DNA from: Ligustrum vulgare
Lineage: Eukaryota; Streptophyta; Magnoliopsida; Lamiales; Oleaceae
Length of the DNA stretch: 64,000 nucleotides
Reading direction: 5' to 3'
Assembly: GCA_963555705.1 (NCBI GenBank)
Contig: OY743171.1
Span: 21,451,352 to 21,515,351 of the forward strand
Under the pieces are notes generated by a model that made no database searches, was not told the DNA's origin, and saw nothing but the letters and a program-made list of their open reading frames with translations. The position numbers and the translations under genes are program-made. Positions 46,269 to 58,707 of the stretch are shown here, in pieces. Every line of letters starts with the position of its first letter. Within the stretch, counting starts at the first letter, position 1.

Positions 46269-47517
46269 ATGCCTCCAAGAGCACCCCCATCTCGTGCCAT
46301 CAAAGGAAAAGGTATTGCAAAATCTTCAAACACTAGAAAGCATACTAGATTTGAGTCACAGTCATACGAGACCTATGTTTCAGAAGATGCTGAGCAGCGT
46401 GCGAAACATTTTGGGCATAGCGCTCCCCTAATGGAAAGGGAAATTCGACTGAATGAATTGGAGTTTTCTACAATTCCAAATATGATAAAGGAAAAGGGGT
46501 GAACCAAGCTATGCGCCAAACCACACAAAGTCTACACAACGATGGTAAGGAAATTTATGTGTAACTTCAATGCAGATATCCTGAATGAGGAAAACGAGCA
46601 CTACATGCAGACATATGTGAGGGGAATTTAGGTCCCATTTAGCCCCCAAATCATTCAAGAATATTACAACATTGAAGAAGGGTCTACTCCACACGCTATC
46701 ACCAATTTTGTGGAAGTGGCACAATTTATCTACCCAACAAACCAGACTAGCAGAAAACTTGGCCACTCAACAACGTGGTGAATCATGGAGAAATGACTAC
46801 TGGGATGCGTTTCCTGCATAAATTTCTTAGCACTAATGTCCTCCCTACAACGCATACTACCCACATACACCTACCAAAAATGACTTTTCTGTACAGACTT
46901 GCTACTGGATGGGATATCAATTTTGGTGAGGTTATATTCTATAATGTAAAAGATGCAGCGTTGGTACCTCTGAGCATAACGAAATTAATCATGCCCAGTC
47001 TAATATCTGCATTGTGCATAAGTGCGAGGGTCCCCATGCTTCCATCTGAAGTTGAAAAGAAACCTGCTCCAGTAATGCGCCTTGCAACGATTAGGAAATC
47101 AGTGGCTCAGGTCATTCGACATCAGAATGCAAGAAGGGAAACCGTGTTGGAAGATAAAGATGATGAGGAAGAAGATGAAGATGAAGATGAGGGGGGACAC
47201 AGAGATGAAAATATACCCATCCAAGAGGAAGTTCTAGTTGATCGACTTGCTTCAGATTTCCAACATAGACTTGGAAGTAGAGGAGGTGTGAAATTTGGAC
47301 CAGTATTGAGGCAGGTGCAATCATCACTCCAACATCAAGAGGAAGCCATTAGTCAGCTGCAAGAGGGTCGGACTCATTTACAAGAAGGATAGGATATGAT
47401 CCTTGCTACAATTCAGTCCCTCGATGACCATCAACGTCGAGATCATGAGGAGATGATGATGCTACTGCGACGTTTTCAATGGCCGCATGATCCTCCACCA
47501 CCTCCTCCTGAGTTTTG
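46269..47517 (+). pseudogene. Athila-type 3' ORF (putative plant transposon protein domain)
   Basis: Starts MPPRAPPSRAIKGKGIAKSS, then EREIRLNELEFSTIPNMI. After a stop come KFMCNFNADILNEENEHYMQ and VPFSPQIIQEYYNIEEGS, the pattern of the 'putative plant transposon protein' domain found between integrase and the 3' LTR of Athila-like elements. The C-terminal part has an acidic run (DKDDEEEDEDEDEGG), Gln-rich repeats (LQEGRTHLQEG) and ends PPPPPPEF. Stops at 46500 and 46631 and a frameshift near 46780 break it. Its function, sometimes called env-like, is unknown. Confidence 0.75.
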
Positions 47518-48319
47518 AGTGCCTGGTACTATTGCTCCTTGTATTTATATTTCTCATATTAGGGACTAATGTGTATTTCAAGTTTTGGGGAGGGTAGTAT
47601 TTCAATTCTGAGTTGTATATACGTTTCTGCTTTGTTTTTAAAGTCGGGTTGTAGTTATCTCAAAAAATAAAAATAAAAAATTGCTAAGTTTTTGTTGAAC
47701 AGCCTCGCCGCTCGTGATGATAATTATTTGAAATTGTGGTAATTCATGAACTGGGGACATGAATGCTATGCTTGTAGTAATTTGCTATATATGCTTGATT
47801 ATTCTTTGAGCATGTCAACTTGATTATTGCACATAGTGGTGCATTGGAATAGTTGGTTGTAGGTTGTCAATATGAACTTAGGATATATTCCAACTCGAAA
47901 CATTCAAAGTTACTAAAAATTTTATTAAAATCTAAGATAAGAAAATACTTATTCTCTATTTGAGAGTTGATTTCGTCATATTTTTCTTCATGTTTCTTTA
48001 TGTCATTTATATTTGCGTGATTCTCATTTCATAATTTTCTGTAACCGTCCACTACTTTTTACCAATAACTCATTTCAATAACTTCCCACAATTCAAGTTC
48101 TAATTGTCTTGGTTTACTAACTGTCAATAATGGTTCTATTGCCATTATTTTGGATCATGGATTAAGTAAGAATAGTTGCTTCTTCAACTGTACATCGTCC
48201 AACGCTCCAATCGCCCTGAACCTTCATTTTTGTGATTAAATTCTTTGACAATTGCCCTGATCTCTACACTTGAGTTTCTTATTTTGGGCGTTTATGTTGG
48301 GCCTTTGAATTGGATATTT
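47518..48319. other. Intergenic DNA
   Basis: No intact gene. CAAGTTTTGGGGAGGG near 47580 could be a polypurine tract remnant of the Athila element, but no LTR follows. Minus-strand words after the gag fragment at 48320 may be its degenerate continuation to about 47900. Confidence 0.5.
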
Positions 48320-48672
48320 TTATATGTCGACACTATTTAACTCTTTTTTAGGTAAGGGAACGAAATGCTTGCTTCTGGCCGTTTTAGATTTTTGAAGAAA
48401 TGATCCATCCCATTCATCTAGCAATTGATGCAAATCTGCTAAATCTGTCAAAGTGATTTCTGATTCAGATTTGAAAAATTGGACGTGGAATAATTGCTCC
48501 AATTGTTGCAAATTTTGGACAAAATTTGTGGCAAATTAATGAAATATGATAAAGTAACCCCAGTGAGTGAATTTGGGAACAATCTCATTTTATAGTAATC
48601 AGTAACATCGCCACATTGTAAGTAAAACGCTATATGTGTTTTAAAGTAGATACCCCCTAGACCAGTGAACAA
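48320..48672 (-). pseudogene. Ty3-type gag fragment
   Basis: Minus-strand pieces in two frames read YLQCGDVTDYYKMRLFPNSL then TGVTLSYFINLP, and SESEITLTDLADLHQLLDEW then VPLPKKEL. The order (RLFPNSL, hydrophobic/aromatic, TLADL-like, LPxKEL) is that of the retrotransposon gag domain of plant Ty3 elements. About 120 residues with one frameshift. No LTR or pol belongs to it nearby. Confidence 0.65.
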
Positions 48673-48840
48673 AGAAAATTATGGCACTCTATATCCTTTG
48701 AACAAAGGCTTTTTGTATGTTGTACAAATTACTGGCCGAATCTCAAAGGACAACTGATCTTATAGGATTTCTGCTATTTGTTCCCTCAAATGGCCTTGTG
48801 GTTGTTGGCGGTGACTCCAACTCGGAGGTCTTACAGACTG

Positions 48841-49110
48841 CCAACACATGGATTGTCCACTTGATAAGTGGTTTTGTTCCACTAAAAGTGAACGTGTCCC
48901 CAGGGTGTTTCGAACCTTGGATAATACCAGAGAGTTACTTGAAAATCCTATATTCAATAGTTCCAAGGTTCGAAACTCCATCGGAACTATTGAATATAGG
49001 ATTTTCAAGTAACTCCCTGGTACCATCGAAGGTTCGAAACTCCTTGAGGACGCGTCCGCTTTAATTGGAACAAAATCACTTATCAAGTGGACAATTCGTA
49101 TGTTGGTGGT
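48841..49110. repeat. Long imperfect hairpin (inverted repeat)
   Basis: Left arm 48841-48964 and right arm 48983-49110 are complementary over most of their length (GATTGTCCACTTGATAAGTG versus CACTTATCAAGTGGACAATT; CTATATTCAATAGTTCC versus GGAACTATTGAATATAGG). The loop is 18 bp (AAGGTTCGAAACTCCATC) and copies a word in both arms. It could be a foldback MITE or an inverted-duplicated fragment. RNA from it would fold as a long hairpin. Confidence 0.8.
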
Positions 49111-49430
49111 CCCCGTAAGACCTTCGGGCTAGAGCCACATCAACAATCATTATCCCGACCACCCGAAACTTCCCCATCACCCATCCCGCTGCCAACCCAT
49201 CCGATCGAATCAAAATATAGACCAGATTAAGAAATGAAGTTTTTTCAAAACATTGATCCTAAATCAAATTGAGGTTGAAATTATGTGAAGCAAAAGTAAA
49301 GTGCTACTGCCTAATTCAAGAGATGCTTTTTAGAGTCCATTATATTCATGTGGTGTTTCTTGCTTTTCTTTAATAGATGTAGCGGTGGTGGCGCCAAACT
49401 ATGTCATGAAATCGGGGATGCCATCTTAAA

Positions 49431-49683
49431 AGAAGGTGTAACCTACGTCATAAGGGCCCAAACCGACCCTACCATTGGTCATTGGTTCAAAAGGTAAATC
49501 GTAGGTTGTGTCTGTCAGAGACAGGGTGGAGGACATTAGTAACTCCCATGAATGGTGGTGACTCCCATTTGTCACACGGCACAAATTCATTATTTCAGGA
49601 TTTGAACCCTGCACCCGACTGCGTTGAGTAAGTTTTTTGCCCTCCTCTTTACCATTGAGAGATGTGCCCTGTTAGCCCGGTAA
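49431..49683 (-). mobile_element. tRNA-derived SINE with 11-bp target duplication
   Basis: Exact 11-bp duplications GCCATCTTAAA flank it (49420-49430 and 49684-49694). On the minus strand the 5' part has an A-box-like CTCAATGGTAAAGAGG and a B-box-like GGTTCAAATCC (49608-49598), with pol III promoter spacing. The 3' end reads GGTTACACCTTCT. Size 253 bp and perfect TSD support a plant SINE. Related to but not confirmed as a named family. Confidence 0.8.
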
Positions 49684-49735
49684 GCCATCTTAAATTGCAT
49701 ATATCACGATTAATATCTAAATAACTGTTAGGCTA

Positions 49736-49885
49736 GGATTTATAATGATAATACAAATTATAATGGACACAATTTTTCATACCACTTCTTAACCACACAT
49801 TTTCAATTTTTAATCACGCATCTTACCTAAAAATCACAAATAATAAACATTATAAATCAAGTCTATTTATTTCAGCCGTCAAACG
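49736..49885. repeat. Dispersed AT-rich repeat, copy
   Basis: Contains CACTTCTTAACCACACATTT, TCTTACCTAAAAATCACAAA and ATAAATCAAGTCTATTT. Ends near CAAACGACCC. Confidence 0.55.
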
Positions 49886-50267
49886 ACCCTAAGAATAGAC
49901 TGTATATTTCAAATGTGAAGGTAATAAGTTTTGAAGATAAAATGTGAAGACAGTGAAAAAATAATAAAATGTAGAGAGATGGACTATTCTCACGGTGGTG
50001 AATCATTTTTTTTTTTAATTTGATTTCTTTCTACCCTCAATTTTCACTTTTCTCACTTCATTTCAATTTTTCTCTTGTCAAACTATTTTATCTCTCACAC
50101 TTGTCAATTAAGTTAATTTTCATGGTGTGAGCATTGGAAATGCTCCAAAGAATATGAAAGAATGTCTGACGGATGTGAAAAATTTTTGGGAAAAATACAC
50201 ATCTCAGCCCATTATAATATTACATTTCATAAATAGAAAACAATTCATATTATTTCATTTTTCAGGT

Positions 50268-50292
50268 TATATATATATATATATATATATAT
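50268..50292. repeat. (TA)n microsatellite
   Basis: About 12 TA units at the approximate left edge of the Mutator-like element. Confidence 0.95.
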
Positions 50293-51140
50293 GGAAACGA
50301 AAATTCAAATATTCACGCTGAAATCAAGGAATCTGTTACACAAACTTACCATATTACACAGGTCTCTTACAATTCCCAATTTTGATTTCATTCCTCATTT
50401 ACTAGTCGTTGAAGTAATTACGAAAGCCACAATCACTTCAATTGTCACCGGAATCTTCCATTGTCGTCGACTGAAGAAATTACGGAGGTCACATAAAATC
50501 ATCCCCAGGTATTAGCTATCGGACGTTGGATGGTATCTGATAGGTTGATAGAAAGAAGGAAGATCAATTTATAGAGGTAATTTATTTATATTTGATAATG
50601 TAATGGTGACAGTATGTAATTTACGATATTTCCCTCGACAACGATGATATAATTTGTGATGTACCATATGTGACCTCAAATATGATTAATGCATATGATG
50701 TATTCTTGGAAATGAGTGGGAATAAATTGAAATTAAGGATAATTCTTTTAAAAAATTAAGTATTAAGTTACCTGTTAATGTCTTTCACCTAAACTCTTGA
50801 CCTGAGATTGTTTTCAAAGACCAGATCTGGTCCACATTGTCCTGAATCAACATAATAAAACTGCATCTGACCTTGTACAATTTGACCTGCCGATATTTGT
50901 GTTGAATTGTGGTCGTGTGACCTGAGATTAGTAGCATGTGATAAGAGGTTTAATTGTTGTTTCTGAAGTGGCTGGTGTAGTAATTATATGATACCTGAGT
51001 CATTTTAATTCTCCCATTGACAAACTACATATGTTAAGTATTCAAAATGTGGAAGTAAAACTTTGTGACCTAATGAACTAATAATATTAGGATTGTTATG
51101 TATATGAGATTGACTAATGTGTCCAACATAAAATGCAGAC

Positions 51141-53476
51141 ATGGGATACATCCACATTTGCATGTTGTATGGATCACATTCTGCGTTGGTGATTGTGAAT
51201 GAAGACTGTGATTATTCGAGATTGTTGGAAGCAGCTATGACAGAATTTGGATTTGACCGTAAGAAGGTGGCAGTGTCAATGAGTTATGCATTGAATAGTG
51301 ATATACAACCGGTTAGAATTAAGAGTGACAACAATGTTATCTCTTATCTGTCATTGAAATGCATTGATAACGACCCTGCCAAGTACCCCATAATGATCGA
51401 AGTTACAAACGTGGAAAATGGGCGGAACAATGATGTTTTCCCTTTTATGGAGCCTATTGCAATGGGTCACAGGTTCAATGATGAACAATTTTCATTACAT
51501 GAGATGGCTAACGAAATATGTAATGCAACGGTGGAGGGATCGTGCGAGGTGGATGATAATCTAGTCACAATTGTGGTGAATGCTGATGCTAGAGAGGTTG
51601 AAGAGAGAAGGATTTTTAAGAATAAAGAGACTCTAAAAATGAGCTTGGCATTTTATGCGATACAACATTTGTTCGAATTCATGGTTGTCCGATCGAACAA
51701 GAAGGAGTACGTTGTTAGGTGTTCGCATAGTGTCTGTAACAGGTTGTGTAGGTCATCTAGGTTGGGGAAGACAGACTTATTTCAAATTAGATACATGCAT
51801 GATGGACATACATGTCCATCAAATGTAGTTTTGGGGTCATACAGGCAAGTGTCCAGCTCCGTTGTGTCCACTTGCATAAAGTACAAGTATAACTCCACAA
51901 GAACTATATACACTCCAAATGAAATATGCAACGACATGTTGCATACATATGAAGTTTCACTGAATTACGTAAAATCTTGGAGATCAAGAGAGAAGACATT
52001 GAAGATATTACGGGGGGACCCAAAGGAATCATTTCAACAAGTGCCGAGTTTTTTGCATGTATTGGAAACTACAAATCCCGGCTCCGTCACGGGGATGAAG
52101 ATTGACAGTCAAAATCGATTTGAGTACTGCTTTATGGCATTTGGTGCATCAATTAGTGGATGGATGAATTGTAGGCCAGTTGTTGTTGTTGATGGCACAT
52201 ATCTTAACGGACACTATGGGGGTACTCTATTCACGGCATGTACTCAGGATGCCAACAATAGAATTTTTTTGCTTTCCTTTGGTATTGGGGATAATGAGAA
52301 TGACAAATCTTGGGGATGGTTCTTTGAAAAGTTTAAGAGGGCGTACGGCAGTAGGGAAGGGTTGTGTTTTGTGTCAGATCGGCATGAAAGTATCAGGAAT
52401 GCTATTGAAAAGATCTACCCTGGAACATGTCATGGTATATGTTCTTATCACCTCTGCAAAACCTGAAGAAACATTATGGCAAATCATGTCACAATATCAC
52501 ACAAACTTTCAATTCGGCAGTTCGCGCATACACCCTAGCTGAGTTTGAGTATCACATGCTCCACCTGGACTCAATTAGTAGATACATAAGGGGTTATTTG
52601 GTAAGTCCATAAACATTGTACAAATATTTGAACATGATCATGTCACAAGAGTATTGCACTGATGTTGTTTTATTTGTATTATTTATTTAGAAGGACGTAG
52701 GATATGAAAGGTGGTCATGATACCACATGCCTATGAACAGATTTTCAACAATGACGTCGAACATTGTAGAGTCGGTTAATGCAGTGACAAAATCAGCTAA
52801 GAACTATCCTATTGTGGCATTATTAGAATCTTTGAGGCAAACAGTACATGATTGGTTCTGCAAGAATAGGGACATTGCACATGGAACTTTCACAAAGCTA
52901 TCGAACAAGTACGAAAAGTTAATGAGGGAATGCAGGGCAGGAGTGTGGCGATTAAAGGTATGCAATAAAAATTTGACCATTTACGTGGCTTTGATAATTT
53001 CAAATGTTATGTGAAATCTGAGTAATGATAACTTGATGCAGGTATCATCAACAAATCATACACTATTTTCTGTTAGAGATGAAAGCTCGTCATTTGTCGT
53101 TGACATAGAACAAAGGACATGTACATGTAGGATGTTTCAAGTTGACCTATTACCGTGTCCACATGCACTAGCTGTTATTGCTTTCACGAAAAGGGATCCT
53201 TACGAATACTGTTCGTACTATTACACAACTGTTGCATATAAGGCCACATATCAGGAATCTGTCTTCCCGGTTGGTAATCCGAATGAATGGAAGGTTCCAT
53301 ATGAATTAAAAGAAATTATAGTATTACCTCCAAACCAAAAAAGAAGCTCGGGAAGACCAGTTGAGAAGAGAAAAAGATCAGTATTGGAAAAGAGGCAATC
53401 AATGAAGTGTGGGCGTTGTGAAAGCACATGTCACAATAGGGCTTCTTGCACAAGCTTTACTCCCATCAGTAAATGA
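51141..53476 (+). pseudogene. MULE transposase (MuDR type) with SWIM zinc finger
   Basis: The first ORF (51141-52466) holds an N-terminal PB1/MuDR-like part, a zinc-finger-like segment (EYVVRCSHSVCNRLCRSS ... HTC) and the start of the DDE domain (VVVVDGTYLNGHYGGTLF, then FVSDRHESI). A one-base deletion near 52460 shifts the frame, and the sequence continues KHYGKSCHNITQTFNSAV and AEFEYHMLHLDSIS. After an intron-like gap comes NRFSTMTSNIVESVNAVTKS, with an in-frame TGA just before it (~52718). After a second intron come the SWIM motif CTCRMFQVDLLPCPHALAV and a CCHC knuckle (KCGRCESTCHNRASC). A 5' UTR intron from CCCCAG/GTATTAG (50512) to about 51138 is plausible. Inactive because of the frameshift and the stop. 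Confidence 0.9.
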
Positions 53477-53624
53477 ATTGATACCTTCATAATTTTAGAA
53501 TCTGTAATTCCCATTTACTTGATACCTTCATAGTTTTAGAATTTGTAATTCCCACTTGTGGATGTAATTGCAGGATCATTATTTTTTCATTGGTTTTACA
53601 GTGAGTTACATAATGAACTTGTTA

Positions 53625-54560
53625 CGTGATTTGAGTACTATGTGACCTGGCGTCAATTACATGTGACCCAGTGTTAATAACATGTGACCTAGTGTGAATA
53701 AGATGTAACCTAGTGTACCCTGCTGTAAGAACAATGTTGTGTTCTATGAATATCAGGTGACATGTTGTGAGTAATAATTACCAATTTTGTTATTGACTCA
53801 TTAGGTGATTTGAGTACTACGTGATCTGGAGTGAACAACATGTGACCTAGTCTTATCAACATGTGTCCTAGGCTTCATAACATATGACCTAGTGTTCATA
53901 ACATGTGACCTGTTATGAAGCACACGTGACCTCGAATGAGTTATATTTTCCCTGCTGTAATAACATGTGACCTATTCTTAACATGTAACCTACTCTTAAT
54001 AACGTGTGACCTAGTATGAATAACATGTGACCTAGTCTTAACATGTGATCTAGTATTGATAACATGTGACCTAGTGTGAATAACATGTGACCTAGTGTGA
54101 ATAACATGTGACCTGTTATGAAGCACACATGCCCTCGAATGAGTTATTTTTTTCCTTTCCTGCTGTAATAACATGTGACCTAGTCTTAACATGTTACCTA
54201 GTCTTAATAACATGTGACCTAGTGTGAATAACATGTGACCTAGTGTGAATAAATGTGACCTAGTCTTGATAACATGTGACCTAGTGTGAATAACATGTGA
54301 CCTGATATGACTCATATGTAACATGTACAAACCTTGTTCTTTGTATTAATAACATGTGACCTAGTGTTAATAACATGTGATCTAGTGTGAATAACATGTG
54401 ACCTGATATGACTCATATGTAACATGTACAAACCTTGTTCTTTGTATTAATAACACTGAACCTGTTATTAATACCATGTGACCTAATTTGATTGCTGTGT
54501 GACCTGGTATGAATACGTTGTGACCTGGTATGAATAACATGGGACATGAAACACGATGTA
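53625..54560 (+). repeat. Minisatellite array of ~21-22-bp units with core ATGTGACCTAG
   Basis: About 30 copies of a unit reading AACATGTGACCTAGTGTGA occur, with larger duplicated blocks (two blocks ending CATGTGACCTGATATGACTC). The array lies exactly between the convergent 3' ends of the transposase and the Ulp1 gene. Minus-strand ORFs with HMLFTLG-like repeats are artefacts of the repeat. Confidence 0.9.
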
Positions 54561-57500
54561 ATTTTGAACACGACGCATTAAGGAGAATGAATCATACTGA
54601 AAACATAGCGAAAATGTACATGACCCAAAAAGGAAATAAACATAATATAACTAAAATCCATCCAGAGTAATTACATCACATTGCATCTGTTAATTTCAAA
54701 AAGTGCTACCTATATATACAATGTTGCACCAATTGATTAGACAGAAAATCAGTCGTCTGCTATGTCAATGTTGTCTCCTCTCTTATAGGACGTGATGTGT
54801 TAGTTTTTACTTGTCTGTGCTTGTAAAGTGTTGCAGCTATGTCCATCTGTGCACGTGTAGCGTCAAAATCCTTTGGCATTGACTTGATCTTGTTATGTAA
54901 CACATACTGCGCATACTTAATCACAAATATGCCACAATCGTGCCTACATAAAAACAAATAGACATGTGTTATCAATAGAGATCTATATAGAAATTTACAG
55001 CATCTGGAATGTAACAGCATGTCCATACCCATTTTGCTACTGAGGGATATCCTGTGCCATAGATGCTTCCAACCACAAAAGATCCTTGTGAGGCAGGTCG
55101 GATGCACTACTTCAAATGCCAATGTGTTTCATCAATTCAGGGATGAGCTTCACGAAAGGTTGAATCCCTTCATACACCATGTTCGGCCTATAGGTTCTAG
55201 AGCATGAATTAAGTATCAATAACGAATGCTTCCTTATATTGAGATTTGCGAGCATCCAGTGTGCACGGTTGGTGGGCAAGATCGGCATGAGCACAAAGTC
55301 AACGTCTTTCCATGGAGCATTCATGTCCAATCTTTCACCTCTCATAACGTCATTTAGGTAAGGCTTGGACAATAGGGTGGATGAGTCTTTCAGAAAAAGT
55401 GGGTACACATCCTTGATCAATGACTGGAAAGTCGAGTCAGTTTTCGTGAATCTATGCTTTACGTTCGGACCATGTCGTGCTGCCTGGCGAATGTAATAGA
55501 AACACGCGTCCATGTGCTGTAGCATAGAAACAATGCACATCTTGTAATGGAATCAAAGTGTCTTACTAAGTAATGTTCACTTGCAATGATTGGTTTGTGA
55601 CGCAAGAAAATGAAACTGTGTAACGGAACAAAGATTCTAACCGTGCTACAAAGCGATGAATCTGGATCTATAAGTGCATGCCACCACATTTTGTATCCAA
55701 CAGGGATTGGTCCAAACTGAAAAGGTGGAGAGATCTCATCATCTTCATCGTTGAATTTCTTCCTAAAAAGCCAATGAAGTGAAGATATGGTCACAAGATC
55801 TGTCTTATATGGTTAAAAAACTGGATCTAGTACTTTACAATTTATGTCTTACTTTGTCTTTGGTTTGTAGCCTTTATTGAACCAATTCTTGAATGCCATG
55901 ATGTCTGCATCATCCGCGTTCTGGTCACATTTCTCAAAGACAATTACAGTTGCAGATTGCTTGTTGTGTTTTCCTTGCCCAATGACAAATGGAGATTGCA
56001 ATGCTCTAGTTGGTCTTGTTGCCCTCTTAACTGGAAGCCCTGATGTTGGAGCACTTGTGGGTGTTATCTGAAATATGATGCAACAGTGAAAACGGTGACA
56101 CAGGTTGGTAAACTTGGTAAAAATGGAAATGAGATATAATATTGTGACTTCGGTGTAATAAATATACCTGTTCATTGTCAATTTTGGATTCCTGAACCAC
56201 AACAACTACTATTTTATCCAGATTTCCTTGTATTTCGTCATTTGGAACCAAAAATGCAGGTCTACTAGATGGTGCAGGAGTTTGGGTGAATCCCATCCCT
56301 AAATCAAATGATGGAGTCTGACAATATTCAGGGATCTGTTCTTCAAAGAAACACTTTCCCTTCCCTTTGGCATCAGACTGTTGTTCTGGGTTTTTTCCCT
56401 GCCAAAAAACATATCTCATAAATAGTGGAATGCATGTCTGGAACACAAAGTTATTTCATGGTCATGTGACCTCAGATAATATATATACATGCATGTTAAA
56501 CATTGAGAATGAGGTTGAGACCCAAAACAAAAAAGAAGCATGAATTTGAAGTTACCTCGGACGCCATGCTATCATGCTTATCATGATCCCTGTGCATGTC
56601 ACTCAATTTATCTTTAAATGCCTCAAGTGCACTTGATATCATTGCGGAAACAGAATCTGACATGAATGTAATATTTGTCTTCAACTCTGTCATCTCATTT
56701 TTCAGTACATTTTGTGTCTGAACAATTTCTTGCAGTTATTGGCTCCTGTCTGAACGTAGGACCGCAACTTGTGACTTTAGTTCATTCACAGCCAAAGTTA
56801 GATCTTTGTTCTGTGACTTCACCTGAGCAATTTCATCTTTCAATTCTACCTTCCAACGCTGAAACACCTGTATACCACAGATTACATTTGTATTAGTTTT
56901 TGTTTCAAAGGTAAATAAATTGTTAGTGTAAACTAAATAAAATACGTTATCAGATGGACCCTCCTCTGAATTTGTGTCGTCGGTAAGGATTATATCTTCA
57001 AAGGAGGGGCTCGGACTGTCCATGAAAGCATCCTCATCAAATTCTGCCCCAGCTTGATCTGTTGGAGACTCAAACACACCTGATGACTTTTGCTGTGCAG
57101 GTGGGGGATCGAAAAAGTCATCATCATCATCATCATTTATTTTATCTTTATGGGCTGATTTATCATATGTAATCATCAGTTGACCAGCAATAGGTTTTTG
57201 AGCTGAATCTACATCATCAAACGGTTGACGTGGCTTCTGGTATTGGACACCAATCATGTATGGTTGCATCATCTCCAGATCACTGGGATCAAGGTCACAC
57301 AATTCAATCTGTATCCAGAATGAAGGAAAGAAAATTGTGTTGGATCAGATAATTACATAAACATGGCTGTAAAGTTCGTGTGGAAACCAAGACTGTGACT
57401 TGGTGAAGTATATGTGCTAAGGGTGTTAATAAAAAATAGTAAGACATTTTGACATTCCTATATCACTAATTGAAGCATGAAGTGTGAACTGAAGTGTGAA

Positions 57501-58707
57501 CTGAATTGCAACAAATGTGACCTCATAAAACCAAAATTGTGACCTGCTGAACTAATATGTGCTAAAGGTGTTAAACTAATTGACTGACATTTTGACATTC
57601 CTATATCATTAATTGAAGCATGAATTGTGACCTGATTGACAATACATGTGACCTCAGAAAATATTTGGTAAGTGACTAGGGTGACATATAATGGGACCTC
57701 CTACACACATAGATACTACAAAAGGTGATAAAATCTACTACCATTAGGACATTGAAACGTGCCACGTGTAAAAAAGACCATAATTTGATTGTCGTAGTCT
57801 GTCCTATCTGTTAAGAGGCTAACTAAAATTACTTTCAAAAACTTACATTTGGTTCTGAGAATATCATGTCCTCGATAGTGGAGTAGACATGTATCTTATC
57901 GGCACGCCAATTAAGGATTCGGGGTGACATGCTCCGAATCCTTGTGGTTACTCTGCCATTTAATATTGGTATGATCTCATAGATCCATACTTGAAAGGCA
58001 AGTAAAAAACCCCCTAGTCGGTAATGAGAATTCCTCTTCTTCAAGGCATCCTTCAACGAAGTAATTGATATTTCGAATATTTCCCTCCCCCATGGAAATA
58101 TCTTCATTACATCAAAATCTTCGACGAGGGGAAACAGGTAATCATCAACCACCTTCTTGTATGATGTAGACAAAAAATATGATGTGATCAAATACAGAAT
58201 TCCGAGCCTCACTACGTCATGATCTGGTGCATCTGTGACTCCCAAATACACATCTCTGATGTCTTCATTCGTTACGGTGTTCAAATGGCCAAAGTAGGTA
58301 TCTTTTATTCTGGAAGGTAAATTCTCAAGAGTCCTCCGGTTGTCAATGCCTTCATATCTTAAACCTGTAACGAGCGTGAACTCGAGCAGAGCAAATCCAA
58401 CATATCTACCGGCAATAAGGAACCACATCTCCTGCGGGTTCAGTTGTTCAACCATCCTCAGCAGAAAAAAGTGTAATAATTGTGGCTGGAGCACTAACTC
58501 ATGGCAGTCGAAAAAATATGAGAAACATGTGTTAGCCAGTATCTCTTTTTGACTATCATTTAGTTTGGATTTGAAGTTGGTCAGAGCAATCTTTGTGACA
58601 TTTGACGTAATTTTCCCTGGAAACCATTCTCCCTCGGGAATAGTGTACTTCCATTTCTGTTGACGAATAGTGTAAGTCACAACATTAGTCCACCAGTATA
58701 TGTGCAT

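Larger units (their letters stand above)
39733..47517 (+). mobile_element. Athila-like Ty3 retrotransposon, non-autonomous and lacking its 3' LTR
   Basis: Components: 5' LTR, tRNA-Asp-type primer-binding site, Athila-style gag, aspartic protease, then about 1.2 kb of non-coding DNA where RT, RNase H and integrase should be, then the Athila-type 3' ORF. I could not find a second copy of the LTR start (TGATAAGTGCAATTTTG) downstream to 49 kb, so the right end is missing. A palindromic element interrupts gag. Confidence 0.8.

Noticed and set aside
46509..47327. Minus-strand ORFs in the Athila 3' region
   Set aside because: Antisense to the recognisable 3' ORF.
53913..54330. Minus-strand ORFs with HMLFTLGHM-like repeats
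   Set aside because: The 21-bp unit gives a repeated peptide in some frames. It is an intergenic minisatellite of the MULE, and a repeat-protein gene is unlikely given irregular unit lengths and phase shifts.
53625..54560. CRISPR-like array of short repeats
   Set aside because: Units abut without unique spacers of constant length, no cas genes are present and the context is a plant genome.
55019..55207. 62-codon plus-strand ORF (and those at 55877, 58340 and 56675)
   Set aside because: Antisense shadows of the Ulp1/DUF1985 exons.
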